From: Leucobacter aridicollis
GTDB lineage: Bacteria > Actinomycetota > Actinomycetes > Actinomycetales > Microbacteriaceae
DNA: 64,000 nucleotides
NCBI RefSeq assembly: GCF_013409595.1
Contig: NZ_JACCBD010000001.1
Coordinates: 434,001-498,000, forward strand
Direction of reading: 5' to 3'
Under the pieces are notes generated by a model that did no database searches, had not been told where the DNA came from, and was given only the letters and a program-made list of their open reading frames with translations. Positions within the stretch are counted from its first letter, which is position 1, and every line of letters begins with the position of its first letter. Shown in pieces: positions 1-8,354 of this stretch. Made by a program: the position numbers and the translations under genes.

Positions 1-2044
1 CCCGCAGCGCGCGCTCGGTCTCGTCGCCGGACGCGGCCGCGCGGGTGCGCGCCGTGTCGGCGGTGTCAAGCGCCGAGCGGGCTTCGGCGATCGCGGTGGC
101 GAGGCCGTCGCGGTCCACCGGTGCGAGGTACGCGGCGAGTGCGTCCGCTGCGTCGGTGATTGCCCACGCCGTCGCATCTGCCACGTCCTGCGTCGCCGGT
201 GCAGCATCGAGCTGCGACCGGAGTTCGGCTGCAGCCAGCTTCGCGGCAGGCACATCCGCGACGACGAAACCGAAGTCGGCGTCCTCGGCGGGGGTGTGTG
301 CACCGATCACGCGCTCGACCCGCTCCAACACTGGGGTCGCGGTGGCCGCCGCCGCCTCAATCCCGCTTCGGTCGATCTCGCCGGCGGTGAACGTGAAGCT
401 GCGCGGGGCGCTTGCATTGCCGTACGAGTCGTACGCGGTCAGCGTCGCCTCGTAGCTGCGACCGGACTCGAGTGTCCTGTCGATCGGCTGGCCCACCCGG
501 TCCCCGGCGCGCACGGCGAGGGGTATGTCGAGCACGGCTGGTTTCGGCGCGACGACGTAGTCGGAGTAGATCCGCCCGTTCGCGGGCACGAGCGTGGTCG
601 TCGCCCCAGTCTGCGCGTCCTTCACGACGAGCGTGTATTCGGAGGTGAACTGGTCGTCGCCCGCTTGGGGGAGACGCAGCACCGGCCCGGACTCGGTCTG
701 CCGTACCGTCGGCTGCGCCTCGCCCCATGCCGGTGCCACGGCGTTCCGGTTTGCCTGAGTGTAGGTGAACTTCGCCTTGGTCTCGGCAGGGGTTGCCCCG
801 CGCGCCACCGTCCAAGTCGGGCCGGCGAGCGAGCCGGAAGAGTTGAACGGCGGCTTCTCCTGGAAGCTCCATACGCCGTCGTCGGTGTAGGTCCTACCCG
901 GGTCTGCCGCGTAGTTGATGCGGTCGATCTCGATGCGGTCCGCGTACACGTCGACGACAACGGATTGCGCTGTCGGGATCGTGGCGTCGCGAGCCAGGCC
1001 AGGGCCGAATACCTGGAACTTGCCGTCGTTCTCGCCATAGGACATGGATCCCTCGTTCACCGAGGTGAAGTCTTGCTGGTGAATCGAGCGTTCGTCAGTG
1101 ATGTTCAGGTGCGAGTGCCCCGAGAAGTACACGACCTGTGGGAAGGCGCTGAGGTTCTGCTTGAGGCCGGAATTCGACGACTGCGCGCCGTCCCACACCG
1201 TCGCTGGGATCGGCCGGTGGCCGAACACGAAGATCGGCTGGCCCTGCGTCGCCGGATCCTTCGAGAGCGCCTCGAGCCTGCCGTACAGCCAGCTCGCCTG
1301 CGTCGAGTTCCACGCCTCCGTATTGACGACGAACGCGGGGAAACCACTGATCTCCGTCTCGTAGTAGCCGGTGTCGCCGGGGAACCAGGCGTCAGGGTAC
1401 TGCTCGGCCATCCGGTACACCCGGTCGTCGTGGTTGCCGAAGGACATCATGACCTTCGTGTCGCCCATTCCGGTGCGCGCGAGGTTTTGCTCGAGCATGG
1501 TCCGGGGGTACTGGTGGTCCGACGCGGTGTTGAAATTGTTGTCGTTGATCTGGTCGCCGTTGGAAATGATCGCGTCAGGGTTTGGCATGATGCGCTTCAG
1601 CGTGTCGAAGTACCCGGTCCACTTGTCCCACGCCGGTCCGGCACCCGTCGAGAGGTGGATATCGCTCATGACGGCGAACTGCGAGAGCGGCTCCTCAGCG
1701 GTCTTCACGAGGATGCCGCGGATCGTCGGCAGGCTCTCACTCCGGTCGGTGAATGCGACGGCGGTGACATTGGCGGTGCGCTCGACGGTGATCGGTCCGG
1801 TTGCGAGCGGGCTCTGCCTGGTGGGGTGCGTGCCGTCGAGTGTGTACCTGATCTCCGCGCCGGGGTCAGCCGTAAAGGTGATGGTTTGGGCGCCGACGTA
1901 GCGCCCGCTCTCGAGGCTCGCCGCTGGCGCCGCGACCTCGCTCTGGGTGACCGCTGCCGCGGCGGTCGACGGGGGAAGCGCGGCCTGCGCTCCCAGCAGT
2001 GCGACGCCCGCGAGCGCAATTCCCGCAATTCTGCCGATTGACAT
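1..2044 (-). CDS. Secreted calcineurin-like metallophosphoesterase (3' end cut off by window)
   Basis: The reading frame starts at ATG 2044 and runs off the left edge with no stop, so the C-terminus is missing. A purine-rich SD (GGAAGGA) lies just upstream. The first ~22 residues are a signal peptide ending in GAQA. A chitobiase/hexosaminidase-type C-terminal domain (CHB_HEX_C) follows, with the core IRYTLDGTHPT. The phosphoesterase domain shows all the metal motifs in order: SDIHLS, NGDQIND, FGNHDD, FGHRP and SGHSH. After it comes a beta-rich region and then an Ala-rich helical tail of the kind seen in actinobacterial surface enzymes. The family hydrolyses phosphomonoesters or diesters with a two-metal centre. 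The substrate is unknown, but export implies an extracellular one. It lies 128 bp downstream of mutY on the same strand and has its own SD. Confidence 0.85.
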   Translation of the reverse strand, partial: MSIGRIAGIALAGVALLGAQAALPPSTAAAAVTQSEVAAPAASLESGRYVGAQTITFTADPGAEIRYTLDGTHPTRQSPLATGPITVERTANVTAVAFTDRSESLPTIRGILVKTAEEPLSQFAVMSDIHLSTGAGPAWDKWTGYFDTLKRIMPNPDAIISNGDQINDNNFNTASDHQYPRTMLEQNLARTGMGDTKVMMSFGNHDDRVYRMAEQYPDAWFPGDTGYYETEISGFPAFVVNTEAWNSTQASWLYGRLEALSKDPATQGQPIFVFGHRPIPATVWDGAQSSNSGLKQNLSAFPQVVYFSGHSHLNITDERSIHQQDFTSVNEGSMSYGENDGKFQVFGPGLARDATIPTAQSVVVDVYADRIEIDRINYAADPGRTYTDDGVWSFQEKPPFNSSGSLAGPTWTVARGATPAETKAKFTYTQANRNAVAPAWGEAQPTVRQTESGPVLRLPQAGDDQFTSEYTLVVKDAQTGATTTLVPANGRIYSDYVVAPKPAVLDIPLAVRAGDRVGQPIDRTLESGRSYEATLTAYDSYGNASAPRSFTFTAGEIDRSGIEAAAATATPVLERVERVIGAHTPAEDADFGFVVADVPAAKLAAAELRSQLDAAPATQDVADATAWAITDAADALAAYLAPVDRDGLATAIAEARSALDTADTARTRAAASGDETERALR

Positions 2045-2172
2045 GGATTCCTTCCTTTTGTGCGCCGCCTGAGGCGCCCAGGTATCCAAGTTGTCTATAC
2101 AGCGTTGCCGGAGCTCGACGACCGCGTGACCGTGCCATGAATTCTGCTTCACTCGCGGTTCACCGCCGCGAC

Positions 2173-3093
2173 TTAGGGGAGGCGGAGCCGACCCTCAAAC
2201 TCGACGACGAGACCGTCTGCGATGAGCGAGTCAAGGGCCCGCTGGGGCTGCGTCGCGTCGCGGGTCGTGCCGCCGCTGCTCCCCTCGGCCGCGGCTTCGA
2301 GGGCCGCCACGGGATCGACGGCGGCTGTCGCGGCACGCAGCAGGTGCATGATCTTGCCGCGCGCCTGCCTGTCGCTGCCCTCGAACGATGCCTGCTTGGG
2401 CCGCTTCGCCGGGGCGTTCTCGGGGTATCCGGCTCCCCGCCACTCGCACAGCTCAGCGATCGGGCAGTCGCCGCACTTCGGGGCCCTGGCCGTGCACACC
2501 GTCGCGCCGAGTTCCATCGCCGCCGCGTTGAACACGGCCGCCGCCTCGCGCTCGCCCGGCAGTAGCGCGGTCATGTCGTCAAGGTCGCGCGCGGCAGGCA
2601 TGCCAGCTGCGGCTTTTCCATGCACGGCGCGCGCGATCACGCGGCGCGTGTTGGTGTCCACGACCGGGTGGGTGTCGCCGAAGGCAAACACGGCGACGGC
2701 CCGCGCCGTGTACGGGCCGATCCCGGTGAGTGCGAGCAGCGCATCGACGTCGGCAGGGACTTCATCGCCGTGCCGCTCGGCGATTTCGACCGCGGCCCGA
2801 TGCAGCCACAGTGCGCGGCGCGGATAGCCGAGCCGCTTCCACGCCCGGACGGCCTCGCCTGGCTCGTCGGCGGCGAGCGCGGAGGGCGTTGGCCAGCGCT
2901 CCATCCACTCGAGCCAGTGTGGGATCACGCGCTCAACCTGCGTCTGTTGCGACATGAACTCGGACACGAGGATGCCCCACGCCGACGTCTCGGGGGCCCG
3001 CCACGGCAGATCGCGCGCGGCGTGGCCAAACCAGTCGATGAGCGCGCCGCTCATGGCCACCTGTTTCGCGTCTGGCTCCCGAACATTTCCCAC
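2173..3093 (-). CDS. mutY: A/G-specific adenine DNA glycosylase MutY
   Basis: Removes adenine mispaired with 8-oxoguanine. Seen in the 306-residue product: catalytic Glu45 in SEFMSQQTQ, helix-hairpin-helix LTGIGPYTA (~122-130), catalytic Asp146 in VVDTNTRR, and a 4Fe-4S cluster of Cys200, 207, 210 and 216 with C-x6-C-x2-C-x5-C spacing. The C-terminal Nudix-like MutT domain of E. coli MutY is absent. This matches the short form known from actinobacteria. The GTG start at 3093 lies exactly 6 nt after TAGACT (3105-3100) with no SD, so the transcript is probably leaderless. It is divergent from truB, which has the same arrangement; the two starts are 58 bp apart. Confidence 0.95.
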   Translation of the reverse strand: MGNVREPDAKQVAMSGALIDWFGHAARDLPWRAPETSAWGILVSEFMSQQTQVERVIPHWLEWMERWPTPSALAADEPGEAVRAWKRLGYPRRALWLHRAAVEIAERHGDEVPADVDALLALTGIGPYTARAVAVFAFGDTHPVVDTNTRRVIARAVHGKAAAGMPAARDLDDMTALLPGEREAAAVFNAAAMELGATVCTARAPKCGDCPIAELCEWRGAGYPENAPAKRPKQASFEGSDRQARGKIMHLLRAATAAVDPVAALEAAAEGSSGGTTRDATQPQRALDSLIADGLVVEFEGRLRLP

Positions 3094-3099
3094 CCCACG

Positions 3100-3145
3100 A
3101 GTCTACGAGGCGCGGCGATCCTGGGCTGTGCGCCAGCGTTAGGCT
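3100..3145. promoter_or_regulatory. Back-to-back leaderless promoters of mutY and truB
   Basis: Two -10-like hexamers face outward: TAGACT on the minus strand (3105-3100), 6 nt before the mutY GTG, and TAGGCT on the plus strand (3140-3145), 6 nt before the truB GTG. Neither start has a convincing SD. The spacing puts each transcription start on the first base of the start codon. No clear -35 element is visible for either. Confidence 0.6.
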
Positions 3146-3151
3146 TGGGGG

Positions 3152-4153
3152 GTGAAGTTTGCAGATATGCCGCAGGGTGCGATCCTGCTCGTCGATAAGG
3201 TCGAAGGCTGGACGAGCCACGACGTCGTCGCTAAGAGCCGCCGCGCACTCGGCACCAAGAAGGTCGGACACGCCGGCACGCTCGATCCGATGGCGACGGG
3301 GCTGCTCGTGCTCGGGGCGGGCCCCGCGACCAGGCTGCTGACGTATCTCGTCGGCCTCGACAAGACATACACGACAACGATCCGGCTCGGGCTCTCGACC
3401 GTGACCGACGACCGCGAGGGCGACATCACGGCTACCGCCCCGGCGGGGCTCGTCGCCGAGGTGTTCGCGGATCAGGATCGCATCACCGCCGGCGTCGCGA
3501 ACCTCACCGGCCCGATTGAGCAGGCGCCGAGCTCGGTCAGCGCCATCCGCGTCGACGGCAAGCGCGCCTATGACCGTGTGCGCGCCGGCGAGGAGGTCGT
3601 GCTGAAGAAGCGCCCGGTCACGATCCACGGCTTCGATATTGGTGAGCCGCGGATCCTGAGCGTGCCAGGACCCGACGGCGAGCCCGTCGAGGTCATCGAC
3701 ATCGACGCCGTCGTGCGCTGCACCACCGGCACCTACATTCGCGCGCTCGCGCGCGATCTCGGTGAGGCGCTGGGCGTCGGCGGCCACCTCACCGCGCTCA
3801 GGCGCACCGCCGTGGGGCCGTTCTCGGTCGACGCGGCGACGCCACACGCCAGGCTCGTTGGCGATGGCACGGAGGCTGGCGATCCGGGCAGGCTGTACTC
3901 GCCAGCGGACATCGCGCGCACGCTGTTCCCGGTCCTCGAGCTCGGCGCCGACGAGGCGAAGGATCTCGCGGACGGGAAGCGGCTGAACATCGATCCTGAT
4001 CGGCATGCTCCAGCCCCGCTCGTCGCTGCGATCCTGCCGGGCGGCGATGGCGGCTCCGGCAGCGACAGGCTCGTCGGGCTCGTTGTCATCAAGGGCGGCC
4101 GCACCCACATCCTCACGAACTTCCCGTCACAGCAACCCGGAGGGGCAGCATGA
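3152..4153 (+). CDS. truB: tRNA pseudouridine(55) synthase TruB
   Basis: Makes pseudouridine 55 in the T-loop of tRNAs. The 333-residue product has the family core GHAGTLDPMATGLL with catalytic Asp45, plus the GTYIRALARDLG motif further on. A C-terminal PUA-like extension carries the usual actinobacterial insertions. The GTG start at 3152 is chosen because TAGGCT ends 6 nt before it. The in-frame ATG at 3167 has no SD and would remove conserved residues. The stop overlaps the next gene as ATGA. Its position close to ribF fits the widespread truB-ribF neighbourhood. Confidence 0.95.
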   Translation: MKFADMPQGAILLVDKVEGWTSHDVVAKSRRALGTKKVGHAGTLDPMATGLLVLGAGPATRLLTYLVGLDKTYTTTIRLGLSTVTDDREGDITATAPAGLVAEVFADQDRITAGVANLTGPIEQAPSSVSAIRVDGKRAYDRVRAGEEVVLKKRPVTIHGFDIGEPRILSVPGPDGEPVEVIDIDAVVRCTTGTYIRALARDLGEALGVGGHLTALRRTAVGPFSVDAATPHARLVGDGTEAGDPGRLYSPADIARTLFPVLELGADEAKDLADGKRLNIDPDRHAPAPLVAAILPGGDGGSGSDRLVGLVVIKGGRTHILTNFPSQQPGGAA

Positions 4154-4506
4154 TTGCCTGGTTCAGTTACCTCACGATCGCCGTGTCACTCATCGCGGCA
4201 GTGATGTGTGCGGTGCAGGGGCTGCGCAAGCACGCCCCGAACGACTACACGATGGGCGCGACGGCACTCGTCGCGGTGCTGCTGGTGGTGCAGGTCGTGA
4301 TCTCGATCGTGGCTCCACTGACGGGCAACACCCCCGTCGGCGACGCGCTCGAGTTCTGGATGTACCTCATCGTCGCGCTCGCCCTGCCCATCGGCGCGGG
4401 CTTCTGGGCGCTCATCGACCGCACGCGGTTCGCGAACCTCGTGCTCGCGGTCGTCGGGCTCTCCGTTGCGGTCATGACGTACCGCATGCTCGTGATCTGG
4501 GGATAG
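4150..4506 (+). CDS. Small hydrophobic membrane protein
   Basis: This 118-residue protein overlaps the truB stop by ATGA, so the two are translationally coupled. It has about four hydrophobic segments (residues ~4-22, 38-58, 68-88 and 95-113) separated by short polar loops. No catalytic motif is visible. Similar small membrane genes between truB and ribF are common in actinobacteria. Function not recognised. Confidence 0.75.
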   Translation: MIAWFSYLTIAVSLIAAVMCAVQGLRKHAPNDYTMGATALVAVLLVVQVVISIVAPLTGNTPVGDALEFWMYLIVALALPIGAGFWALIDRTRFANLVLAVVGLSVAVMTYRMLVIWG

Positions 4507-4526
4507 CGGGCGAGTACACTCAAAGG

Positions 4527-4958
4527 GTGAGTAACGTGCGAACTAGTGCAGAGACAGAGCAGCGCAGCGAGAAGATGAGCGGGCTCGGGCGGGTGCTCAT
4601 CACCGTCTACATCATCCTCGCGATGGCGGCGACGTTCCGTTCGGTCTACCAGATCATGACGAAGTTCGATGAGGCGCCGCTTGCCTACATCCTGTCCGCC
4701 GTGTCCGGTGTCGTGTACATCGTCGCGACGATCGCGCTGATTCGCCGCGGCCGCGGCATCTGGCGTCCGATCGCCTGGGCGGCGCTGCTGTTTGAGCTCG
4801 TGGGCGTGCTCGTCGTCGGCACGTTGAGCATCACGATGCCGCAGCTGTTCGGGCACCCGTCAGTCTGGTCCTTCTACGGGCAGGGCTACGGCTTCATCCC
4901 GCTCGTGCTCCCCGTCCTCGGCCTCATCTGGCTTTCCAAAGAGAAGCAGACCCTCTGA
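4527..4958 (+). CDS. Four-helix membrane protein, probable leaderless gene
   Basis: A 143-residue protein. A short charged N-terminus is followed by about four transmembrane segments (~19-40, 50-67, 75-98 and 112-135) and the C-terminus LSKEKQTL. The GTG at 4527 lies 6 nt after TACACT (4515-4520), which suggests a leaderless transcript. The second GTG at 4536 has AAAGG upstream, so the start is uncertain by three codons. The stop overlaps the ribF start as TGATG, implying coupled expression with ribF. Function not recognised; a link to flavin metabolism would be guesswork. Confidence 0.7.
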   Translation: MSNVRTSAETEQRSEKMSGLGRVLITVYIILAMAATFRSVYQIMTKFDEAPLAYILSAVSGVVYIVATIALIRRGRGIWRPIAWAALLFELVGVLVVGTLSITMPQLFGHPSVWSFYGQGYGFIPLVLPVLGLIWLSKEKQTL

Positions 4959-5908
4959 TGCAGCTATTTACCTCCATCGACGAGCTCGATCCCGCAGGAT
5001 TTGCGACGGGATCCGTCGTCGCCGTCGGCAAGTTCGACGGCGTGCACCGCGGGCACCAGGCCATCATTTCCTCGCTCCTGCGCAAGGCGCGCGCGGAGGG
5101 GCTCCACTCGGTCGTGTTCACGTTCGCGAACAACCCCCTCAGCCTGCTGCGGCCCGAGATCTGCCCGCAGCCGCTCGCGAGCCGGTCGCAGCGGCTCGAA
5201 CTCGTCGAGCACGCCGGCGTCGACACCTGCGTCATGGTGCAGTTCGACGAGGCATTCGCGTCGATCCCCGCGACGGAGTTCGTTGAGCGGGTGCTCGTCG
5301 GCCAGCTAAACGTGCGACACGTGCTGCTCGGTGAAGACTTCCATTTCGGCCACCGTGGGCTTGGCGACGCAGCGCTGCTGCGTGAGCTCGGGCCGAAGCT
5401 CGGCTTCACCGTCGAAGTCGTCGCAAGCGTTGGGGACGACGAAGACGAGGCGGTGTCGTCAACGATGATCCGCGACGCAGTACTGTCTGGAGACCTCGTG
5501 ACGGCCCGCGCGATGCTCGGCCGGTGCCACGCAGTGCGCGGCGAGGTCGTGCACGGCGACGCCCGTGGCCGCGAGCTCGGATTCCCGACGGCGAACCTCG
5601 GCGGAGACGTCGAAGGGCTCGTGCCGGCGCACGGGGTGTACGCCGGGTCGGTCGTCATCGACGGGGTCGAGCACGACGCGGCGATCTCGGTCGGCGTGAA
5701 CCTGACCTTCGAGCCCGAGGGTGAGCCTCGGGTCGAGGCGTACGTGCTGGATTTTGCAGGCGACCTCTACGGCAAGCAGATGGAGGTGCGGTTTGCGAAG
5801 CGTATCCGCGAGATGCTGCCGTTCAGCTCGGTCGAGGCGCTCATCGAACGGATGCACGAGGACGTCGCCGAGACCCGCGCGATCCTCGCCGCCGTCAGAG
5901 AGGGCTGA
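4958..5908 (+). CDS. ribF: Bifunctional riboflavin kinase / FAD synthetase
   Basis: Converts riboflavin to FMN and then FMN to FAD. The 316-residue product has an N-terminal adenylyltransferase domain, with the nucleotide-binding VGKFDGVHRGH motif (HRGH at 30-33) and a later SSTMIRDAVLSGD segment. The C-terminal kinase domain has GRELGFPTANL (~205-215) and PAHGVYAG. Length is normal for the bifunctional bacterial enzyme. The ATG overlaps the previous stop by one base, so it is probably translated from the upstream mRNA. No FMN riboswitch is visible upstream. Confidence 0.95.
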   Translation: MQLFTSIDELDPAGFATGSVVAVGKFDGVHRGHQAIISSLLRKARAEGLHSVVFTFANNPLSLLRPEICPQPLASRSQRLELVEHAGVDTCVMVQFDEAFASIPATEFVERVLVGQLNVRHVLLGEDFHFGHRGLGDAALLRELGPKLGFTVEVVASVGDDEDEAVSSTMIRDAVLSGDLVTARAMLGRCHAVRGEVVHGDARGRELGFPTANLGGDVEGLVPAHGVYAGSVVIDGVEHDAAISVGVNLTFEPEGEPRVEAYVLDFAGDLYGKQMEVRFAKRIREMLPFSSVEALIERMHEDVAETRAILAAVREG

Positions 5909-5957
5909 CTTCCGAGGGAAGTTCGCGCTTCCCGGGCGCGCCCCAAGTATCGAGTGG

Positions 5958-6119
5958 TAAGATCGACGCATAGTCGAGAGACGTGTCACTCGAATCCCGT
6001 GCAACGCACGGCTCAGATTCTTCACGCTCGACCGGCTTCGCCCCGAACTTGTGTAGGGGCGCGCATGCTACGTGTCGCCCCAGTTCGGTGTGTCACGCCC
6101 AGATCCTCCAGGAGAGCAA
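5958..6119 (+). promoter_or_regulatory. Promoter and structured 5' leader of the SNF2 helicase gene
   Basis: The 211 bp between ribF and the helicase contain no gene. A -10-like TAAGAT lies at 5958-5963, giving a leader of about 150 nt. Hairpin 1 is CCGTGC/GCACGG (5997-6002 with 6006-6011) around an AAC loop. Hairpin 2 is larger: CCGAACT (6043-6049) pairs with AGTTCGG (6082-6088), and inside it GGGGCG (6056-6061) pairs with CGCCCC (6076-6081), with a one-sided 6-nt bulge and a 14-nt loop. An AGGAGAG SD follows at about 6110-6116. No known RNA family was recognised. Confidence 0.45.
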
Positions 6120-8261
6120 TTGGCAAGCAGCACTGCCACCCGCCAGCCAGCAAAGCGTCAGCGTTCCGGCGGCGCGCGGAAACACGCGCACAACGAGGGC
6201 ATCATTCCGCTGCTCGCGCGCGCGGTACGCGAGGTCGAAGCGTCCGCGCAGCGCGGCAAGGCGAGCCCGCAGAATCGGACCAAGTTCCAGGTCATCGCCC
6301 TGCTGATGCGCGAGGAGCGCGCCAGGGTGAAGACCGAGGAAGGCGTCAGCGACACCGAGCGCGCAGAGACGCTGAAACGACTCGACGGCGTTGCCGCGAT
6401 CCTCGCGAAGACCGCGGCCCGCGACACGAGCCTGATCACTCTGCTCGAGCCGGGCGCGACGATCACCGACGCGACCAGGCAGCTCAAGCGAAAGATGCTC
6501 GTGCAGGCGGGCATCGAGGTCCCCGAGGAGTCGCCAGCCGAGGCGGAGCCCGCGAAGACCCTCGTGCCGCCGGAGCTCGCCGAGCGCCAGGTCGAGCCCG
6601 CGCGGATCCACTCACGCATGCTCGCCAACCCCTTCCTCGCGCCGTCACTCGACGCCCCCAAGCAGCCGACCCCGGTCGTGCGTCTCGCGAACTGGGAACT
6701 CCTGAACCCCCTGCTGAAGGCGTTCGAGCAGGGCGGCGGCGGTGCCGCCTGCATGGAGCTGCCGGAGGCACCCGTGCCCGACCGCCTCGCGCCTCCCGGT
6801 CGTGAGCTCATGCCCCACCAGGCACGATTCCTCGCGAGCGTTCGTGAGGGTCACCGCAGCTTTCTGCTCGCCGACGAGCCCGGCCTCGGCAAGACCGCCC
6901 AGTCGGTGCTCGCCGCGTCGGTTGCCGACGCCTACCCGATGCTCGTCGTCGTGCCCAACGTCGTGAAGATGAACTGGGCGCGCGAGGTTGAGCGGTGGAC
7001 TCCGCAGCGGCGCGTCACCGTGATCCACGGCGACGGCGAGAAGATGGATGCCTTCGCCGACGTCTTCGTGGTCAACTACGACATCCTCGACAGGCACCTC
7101 AGCTGGATCTCGCGTTTCGGGTTCAAGAGCATGGTCGTCGACGAGGCGCACATGATCAAGAACACGCAGTCGCAGCGCTCGCGTAACGTGCTCACGATCG
7201 CCGAGAGCATCCGCGAGCGCACCCGCGGGTCGCAGCCACTGCTCGTCGCGCTGACGGGTACGCCGCTCATCAATGAGGTCGACGACTTCCGTGCGATCTG
7301 GCGCTTCCTCGGCTGGACCGACGCTGAGAAGCCCGGGCCTGAGCTCATGGCAAAGCTCGAGAACAACGGGTGGACGCCGGCCGACCCGCCGTTCTACCCC
7401 GAGGCGCGGCAGAGCGTCATTGAGATGGGGATCGTCCGTCGCCGCAAGATCGACGTCGCGAAGGATCTGCCCGCCAAGCGGGTCGTTGATCTTCCGGTGG
7501 AGCTCGACGACGAGGCGGGACGCGGTATCCGCGCAGCCGAGGCGAAGCTCGCGCAGAAGCTCTACGACCGCTTCGCGGCGGTCAAGGCCGGCAAGCTCGG
7601 GCAGAAGCTCTCGGACGAGGCGATCATTCGCATGGTTGCTGCCCAGGAGCTCGAGGAGTCGAACGCCTCTGCAGACGGCCTGAACGTCTTCACGATGGTG
7701 CGCGAGATCGGCGTTGCGAAGGCGGGCCTCGCCGTCGACTACACCGCGCAGCTCGCGCGTTCGGTCGGCAAGGTCGTGTTCTTCGCGAAGCACATCGACG
7801 TCATGGACCGTGCCGAGGCGCAGCTCGCCGAGGCGGGGCTGAAGACGGTCTCGATTCGCGGCGAGCAGAGCGCGACGTTCCGGCAGGAGCAGATCGACGC
7901 GTTCAACAACGACCCCGAGGTCTCGGTCGCGGTGTGCTCGCTGACGGCGGCCGGCGTTGGCGTGAACCTGCAGGCATCGTCGAACGTCGTGCTCGCGGAG
8001 CTGAGCTGGACCGACGCGGAGCAGACGCAGGCGATTGACCGCGTCCACCGCATCGGCCAGGAGGAGCCCGTGACCGCGTGGCGCATCATCGCCGCGCAGA
8101 CGATCGATGCTCGGATCGCCGAGCTCATCGACGGCAAGGCCGGTCTCGCCGCACGCGCGCTGGACGGCGCGCCCGCCGCCGAGGAGAACGCCGATCCCGT
8201 GCAGTTGCTGGCGCTCATGAGCGTGTTGTCGCGCGCCGTCGCAGCGGCGGAGACCGACTAG
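6120..8261 (+). CDS. SNF2-family DEAD/DEAH-box ATPase (helicase-like)
   Basis: A 713-residue protein. The N-terminal ~150 residues are basic and low-complexity. The SNF2 core follows: Q-like LMPHQARFLASV, Walker A ADEPGLGKTAQS (~255), DEAH box (~341), ALTGTPLIN (motif III), and a C-terminal RecA-like domain ending in QAIDRVHRIGQ (~640, motif VI). Such proteins use ATP to translocate on duplex DNA or remodel nucleic-acid-protein complexes; the layout resembles SMARCAL1-type enzymes. The start is TTG 6120, because a strong SD (AGGAGAG) precedes it at good spacing, whereas the upstream in-frame start at 6072 falls inside the leader hairpin. Its cellular role is not clear from context. Confidence 0.85.
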   Translation: MASSTATRQPAKRQRSGGARKHAHNEGIIPLLARAVREVEASAQRGKASPQNRTKFQVIALLMREERARVKTEEGVSDTERAETLKRLDGVAAILAKTAARDTSLITLLEPGATITDATRQLKRKMLVQAGIEVPEESPAEAEPAKTLVPPELAERQVEPARIHSRMLANPFLAPSLDAPKQPTPVVRLANWELLNPLLKAFEQGGGGAACMELPEAPVPDRLAPPGRELMPHQARFLASVREGHRSFLLADEPGLGKTAQSVLAASVADAYPMLVVVPNVVKMNWAREVERWTPQRRVTVIHGDGEKMDAFADVFVVNYDILDRHLSWISRFGFKSMVVDEAHMIKNTQSQRSRNVLTIAESIRERTRGSQPLLVALTGTPLINEVDDFRAIWRFLGWTDAEKPGPELMAKLENNGWTPADPPFYPEARQSVIEMGIVRRRKIDVAKDLPAKRVVDLPVELDDEAGRGIRAAEAKLAQKLYDRFAAVKAGKLGQKLSDEAIIRMVAAQELEESNASADGLNVFTMVREIGVAKAGLAVDYTAQLARSVGKVVFFAKHIDVMDRAEAQLAEAGLKTVSIRGEQSATFRQEQIDAFNNDPEVSVAVCSLTAAGVGVNLQASSNVVLAELSWTDAEQTQAIDRVHRIGQEEPVTAWRIIAAQTIDARIAELIDGKAGLAARALDGAPAAEENADPVQLLALMSVLSRAVAAAETD

Positions 8262-8354
8262 GGCTCACGGCGCGCGGGGCCTGGCTGTTCCGCGCGCCAA
8301 AATGGCGCGAATGTATGTGTCTGTAGCATTCGTGCCACCGCTACGATGATGAGC

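Noticed and set aside
296..2041. Long plus-strand frame opposite the metallophosphoesterase
   Set aside because: It is a GC-rich mirror frame without any domain; the minus strand holds all phosphoesterase motifs.
4812..5908. FMN riboswitch ahead of ribF
   Set aside because: The upstream DNA is coding and overlaps ribF by one base; no RFN element pattern is present.
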